A stretch of DNA of 41,060 bases from a virus, in the IMG/VR virus record IMGVR_UViG_3300036104_000011, positions 1 through 41,060 of that record; one strand, 5' to 3'. The translations under genes were made by a program, and so were the position numbers. The stretch's first letter is position 1. Every line of letters begins with the position of its first letter. Under the pieces are notes generated by a model that was not told the origin of the DNA, made no database searches, and was given only the letters and a program-made list of their open reading frames with translations. Positions 38,574 to 41,060 of this stretch are shown here, piece by piece.

Positions 38574-39034
38574 CTGAACGCCACGACTTCCCCCAGCCCG
38601 ATCCGCTCTTCGTGTTGGCCTATGTCTGGCACGTCGGCCCGCTCATCGTGGGTGTCGGGCACTGCCGGGTGATCGAGTACGAGCACCAGAACGGGCCAGA
38701 GGGCGCCGAGCGCGTGGTTGTTCCCGAGGCCCTGGCCCGCTTGATCGACGACCCAGCCGCTTGGTGGTGGAACGGCGATACGGCCGTGCCGCGCGAGAGT
38801 AGCGGTATCGACGCCAGCGGCGCGATGGTCGCCGCCAATGGCGCGGATGAAGTTGCCATCACTGGCATCCCGCCGGGTGCGCGGCTGTGGATCTCGGGCA
38901 CCATGAACATCCGCGACTTGGCGGTTGACGACGACCACCTGGCGCTGACCACAACTCAACCAGGGCTCATGCGGGTTCGCATCGTCTGCCCCCCGCCATA
39001 CCTCACCTGGGAGCACGACATCCATGCGACTTGA
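38570..39034 (+). CDS. phage tail-associated protein, 154 aa
   Basis: A 154-residue protein. The first half, with FVLAYVWHVGPLIVGVGHCRVIEY split by a loop and VVPEALARLIDDPAAWWW, contains aromatic residues that may be surface-exposed. The second half, with GADEVAITGIPPGARLWISG, is an Ig-like beta segment followed by TQPGLMRVRIVCPPPYLTWEHDIHA; this ending is common in phage tail accessory proteins of unknown role. It starts in the overlap with the 38331 gene and its last 11 bases overlap the next gene in another frame. Confidence 0.6.
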   Translation: MTERHDFPQPDPLFVLAYVWHVGPLIVGVGHCRVIEYEHQNGPEGAERVVVPEALARLIDDPAAWWWNGDTAVPRESSGIDASGAMVAANGADEVAITGIPPGARLWISGTMNIRDLAVDDDHLALTTTQPGLMRVRIVCPPPYLTWEHDIHAT

Positions 39035-39395
39035 TCTCGGCCCCACGCTGGCTGCGGTGCGCGCCGCAGAGCTGGCGCGGCTGGACGTGGAGGCTCATGC
39101 CGCCCGTGAGGCATTCCGCCCATCCAGCCTCGCCGCCATGGACGCCATGCGCATGGACGAGGCTCGTCGCGTGCTGGCGGGAGAGCGGCTGCGCGCCACC
39201 CCAGCCCTCGACGCGATGCCGGGCGACCAGCACACCGAGACCAAGGCCATGACCGTGGTGGAGGCCGCTGAGGCCCAGACACTCCGCATGCTGGCCATCG
39301 AAGCCGCCCGCCTCGCCGCCAAGGCTAGACTGCGCGCCTGCACCTGCCCCGCCGCCATGCGGCAAATTCAACTGGAGATACACCATGAGCGATAA
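39024..39395 (+). CDS. alanine-rich helical tail-associated protein, 123 aa
   Basis: A 123-residue, alanine-, arginine- and glutamate-rich protein that is helical along nearly its whole length, with a probable coiled coil at residues about 5-55 and 78-105. A cysteine pair (ACTCPAAM) lies near the end. No known domain. It overlaps the previous gene by 11 bases and the next by 11 bases. Found among tail fibre genes, it may be an assembly factor or a structural spacer; this is inference. Confidence 0.55.
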   Translation: MRLDLGPTLAAVRAAELARLDVEAHAAREAFRPSSLAAMDAMRMDEARRVLAGERLRATPALDAMPGDQHTETKAMTVVEAAEAQTLRMLAIEAARLAAKARLRACTCPAAMRQIQLEIHHER

Positions 39396-40131
39396 TCCAC
39401 CCGTGATCGACGGCGAGGCCGAAGAGGTGCCCGCCAACCCGATGGGCATGCCGCCCGACGTAATGGCGGGCATCGCGCGGTGCCAGGCTCTGGCCAGCGA
39501 GACCGAGATGGTGCGCGTGACCCGCCGCAATCCCGAGACGAACGAGTGGTGGTGCGCCACGGAGCGCACGGGCGGTGGCTTTGTGGTCTACGAGGTGCCT
39601 GCCACCGGCCCCGCCATCCAGCACTCCGTCTGGGAGACCCTGGGGCAGGTTGAGCGCGTCGTGGACAATCTCGCTGAGGGCCGCCCCGCCGACGACATGG
39701 GTAGCCTGCCACCCCCGCCACCCCCGCAGCCTCAGCCCTTCGATGATGACCCGGTCGCGCGCCTCGCCTGGGTGAAGGAGAGAGCCAAGCAGAAGGTGGA
39801 TCGCGAGGCCGAGACAGCCCGGGCGAAGTACATGACCCCGGGCGCCGGACAGGCCATGGAATACCTGGCCACCGAAGCCGAGGCCGAGCAGGTGCTGGCC
39901 ACGTCGGAGAGCGTGGATCTGCCCGCCGGCGTGTTCCGCTTCCTCGACGCTGAGGTGGAGGCCCGTGGTGGCACCCTTCGCGAGGCAGCCACGCGGGTGA
40001 TGCAGGCCGCCGCGCAATGGCGCCAAGTCGGCGGCGCCATCAAGCAGATGCGCCTCGCCGCCAAGGACGCGGTGGACGTGGCCGAGACTGAGGCTGATGC
40101 CTGGGAAGCTAGCAAGGTGATGTGGCCATGA
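39385..40131 (+). CDS. probable tail fibre assembly-like protein, 248 aa
   Basis: The N-terminal half shows a short acidic start, VRVTRRNPETNEWWCATE and FVVYEVPATGP, then a linker with a run of prolines (about 112-119). The C-terminal half has the layout of tail fibre assembly (Tfa-like) C-termini: LAWVKERAKQKVDREAE, GQAMEYLATEAEAEQVL, a LPAGVFRFLDAEVEARGGTLREAA block and VMQAAAQWRQVGGAIKQMR, with a final W near the end (VMWP). Such proteins help fold and attach distal fibres. The length is at the upper end of the family. The last four bases overlap the next gene. Confidence 0.6.
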   Translation: MSDNPPVIDGEAEEVPANPMGMPPDVMAGIARCQALASETEMVRVTRRNPETNEWWCATERTGGGFVVYEVPATGPAIQHSVWETLGQVERVVDNLAEGRPADDMGSLPPPPPPQPQPFDDDPVARLAWVKERAKQKVDREAETARAKYMTPGAGQAMEYLATEAEAEQVLATSESVDLPAGVFRFLDAEVEARGGTLREAATRVMQAAAQWRQVGGAIKQMRLAAKDAVDVAETEADAWEASKVMWP

Positions 40132-41060
40132 GGGCGCTCAAGATCGCCGTCGTCACCCTGACGGCCTCCATCCTCCTGGCGTGTTTGCCGGCGATCCCAG
40201 GCCTTCATTCAGGCGCACCTGACCGCCTGCCGCCGCACACCGGCACGATGGACGAGGCCGCCCGGTTCCTGGTGGAACACATATGCCCAGGCGGAGCGCC
40301 GGCCATCGAGATTTGCGATGGTGCGGCGCCGGCCTGGGCGGGCCGCGTGCCTGTCCGCCGCGCGGACTGGCCGCGCGAGATGGTCAGCAATTCGGTCATG
40401 ACCCGCCATCTCGACCAGGTTGTCGTGGCCCAGACCTTCGACTTCGGGAACAACCCACAGGAGGCGTTCGGACGGCGTGACCCCGGCGATGGCGGCGACG
40501 CTATCCGTGTTGGCCAGGATGGCGTCGGCATCTACTTCACCCAGGACCCGGGCGGCGGCGCGCAGTGGCTGCAGGGGCCGCGGTGCCCGGAAGGAGCTGG
40601 ATGGCTGCTGTGGCGCGGCCCGCTCTCGCGCGAATGGTCGGACAGCGTTGCCCAATTGGCCATCACAAGATCCGCCACGGCATGCCCGTCACGATGGTCT
40701 TCCGCATACACGCGCTGGCGTCTGACGGACCACGAAATCGCGTGGCGTTCCCAGGAGGGCGGCGCCGGCGATTTTCGCCGCGCGACCATGCTGGTCGAGC
40801 ACTATGGCGGGGCCACACGAGAGACTGCCTGGCACATGGAGCGGTTCTTCTTCGGCGAGCTGCTGGGGAAGTGGCGGTGGGAGCGGTGGGAGCATATCGG
40901 CCGCAGCAGCACGCCCAATCTGCAGCATAGAGCCGAGCAGACGGCGTATCGATGCCCGGGGCAGCCCGAGCCCAGTCCGGGCGATGGGTGGGTGAGGCTG
41001 GACTGCCGGCACTGGATGGTTTTCGAGCGCGGAGAGTTCACGACAATCGAGTGGCCCTGA
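40128..41060 (+). CDS. terminal lipoprotein, 310 aa, unknown function
   Basis: Starts with ATG at 40128, overlapping the preceding stop; a GTG at 40122 would add two residues. The N-terminus has a basic start (MRALK), a hydrophobic core (IAVVTLTASILLAC) and a possible lipobox ending LLAC with Cys19, so the protein is probably a lipoprotein. The mature part of about 290 residues has several cysteines (HICPGG, EICDG, PRCPEG, YRCPGQ, LDCRHW) that could form disulphides, a WLLWRGPLSREW segment and a C-terminal HWMVFERGEFTTIEW. No known family. As the last gene of the window, and probably near the right end of the prophage, it fits a moron or a host-modifying gene. Its stop is the last three bases of the window. 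Confidence 0.7.
   Translation: MRALKIAVVTLTASILLACLPAIPGLHSGAPDRLPPHTGTMDEAARFLVEHICPGGAPAIEICDGAAPAWAGRVPVRRADWPREMVSNSVMTRHLDQVVVAQTFDFGNNPQEAFGRRDPGDGGDAIRVGQDGVGIYFTQDPGGGAQWLQGPRCPEGAGWLLWRGPLSREWSDSVAQLAITRSATACPSRWSSAYTRWRLTDHEIAWRSQEGGAGDFRRATMLVEHYGGATRETAWHMERFFFGELLGKWRWERWEHIGRSSTPNLQHRAEQTAYRCPGQPEPSPGDGWVRLDCRHWMVFERGEFTTIEWP

Noticed and set aside
1-41060. Prophage end sequences and target duplication
   Set aside because: The window starts on an ATG and ends on a stop codon; no Mu-type terminal repeats or attachment sites can be shown inside it.

Overview
The window is almost entirely a Mu-like (transposable) prophage in a very GC-rich bacterium. The GC-rich, alanine-rich coding style and the similarity of layout to siphoviral Mu-like phages of the RcapMu/B3 kind suggest an alphaproteobacterial host, perhaps Rhodospirillales/Acetobacteraceae; the host is inference only. 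The window begins on a start codon and ends on a stop codon, so the prophage ends, target-site duplication and flanking host genes are not visible. No repressor gene of a recognisable family is seen; it may lie to the left.

Early region (1-8.6 kb). Two small rightward genes converge on a leftward gene of unknown function (492-785). That gene diverges, across a 96-base region with inverted repeats, from a regulator-like gene (882-1346). Then come the DDE transposase (MuA type, 1346-3292), the AAA+ ATPase (MuB type, 3356-4357), a protein with a DnaA domain IV-like DNA-binding domain (4357-5724, with the Gam gene nested in another frame), several small ATGA-coupled genes, and a protein ending in a DnaA domain I-like module (6103-6645). 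A leftward lipoprotein gene (6648-7034) interrupts the operon. GemA (7638-8357) and a small gene follow.

Middle and late region (8.6-28 kb). A Mor/C-type activator (8606-9004) precedes the lysis and packaging block: peptidoglycan-binding/degrading protein, holin, gp25/gp26-like proteins, small terminase, Rz/Rz1 spanins, an Acb2-type anti-CBASS cyclic nucleotide sponge, a VWA (DUF1194) protein, large terminase, portal and MuF. MuF carries a toxin-like C-terminal domain. A second transcription unit (protease with internal scaffold start, decoration protein, major capsid, head-tail proteins, tail tube, frameshifted tail chaperones, tape measure, tip proteins) follows a 257-base gap. The same near-identical 20-base palindromic element stands in front of the lysis operon and of the protease/capsid operon, and is the best candidate for the Mor-like activator's target.

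Fibre region (28-41 kb). One 10.2 kb gene encodes a 3390-residue central tail fibre: a gpJ-like base, two FN3 domains, then nine beta-sandwich-type modules separated by 10- and 17-residue repeat arrays. Small tail-associated genes, a probable fibre-assembly protein and a terminal lipoprotein end the window.

The replication, head and lysis genes are Mu-like, but there is no sheath or contractile baseplate. The long tape measure, tail tube and gpJ-like tip predict a siphovirus. The most notable points are the split DnaA-like modules in a transposable phage, the nested gam gene, the acb2 gene, the toxin-tailed MuF, the repeated activator-site candidate and the giant repeat-built fibre.
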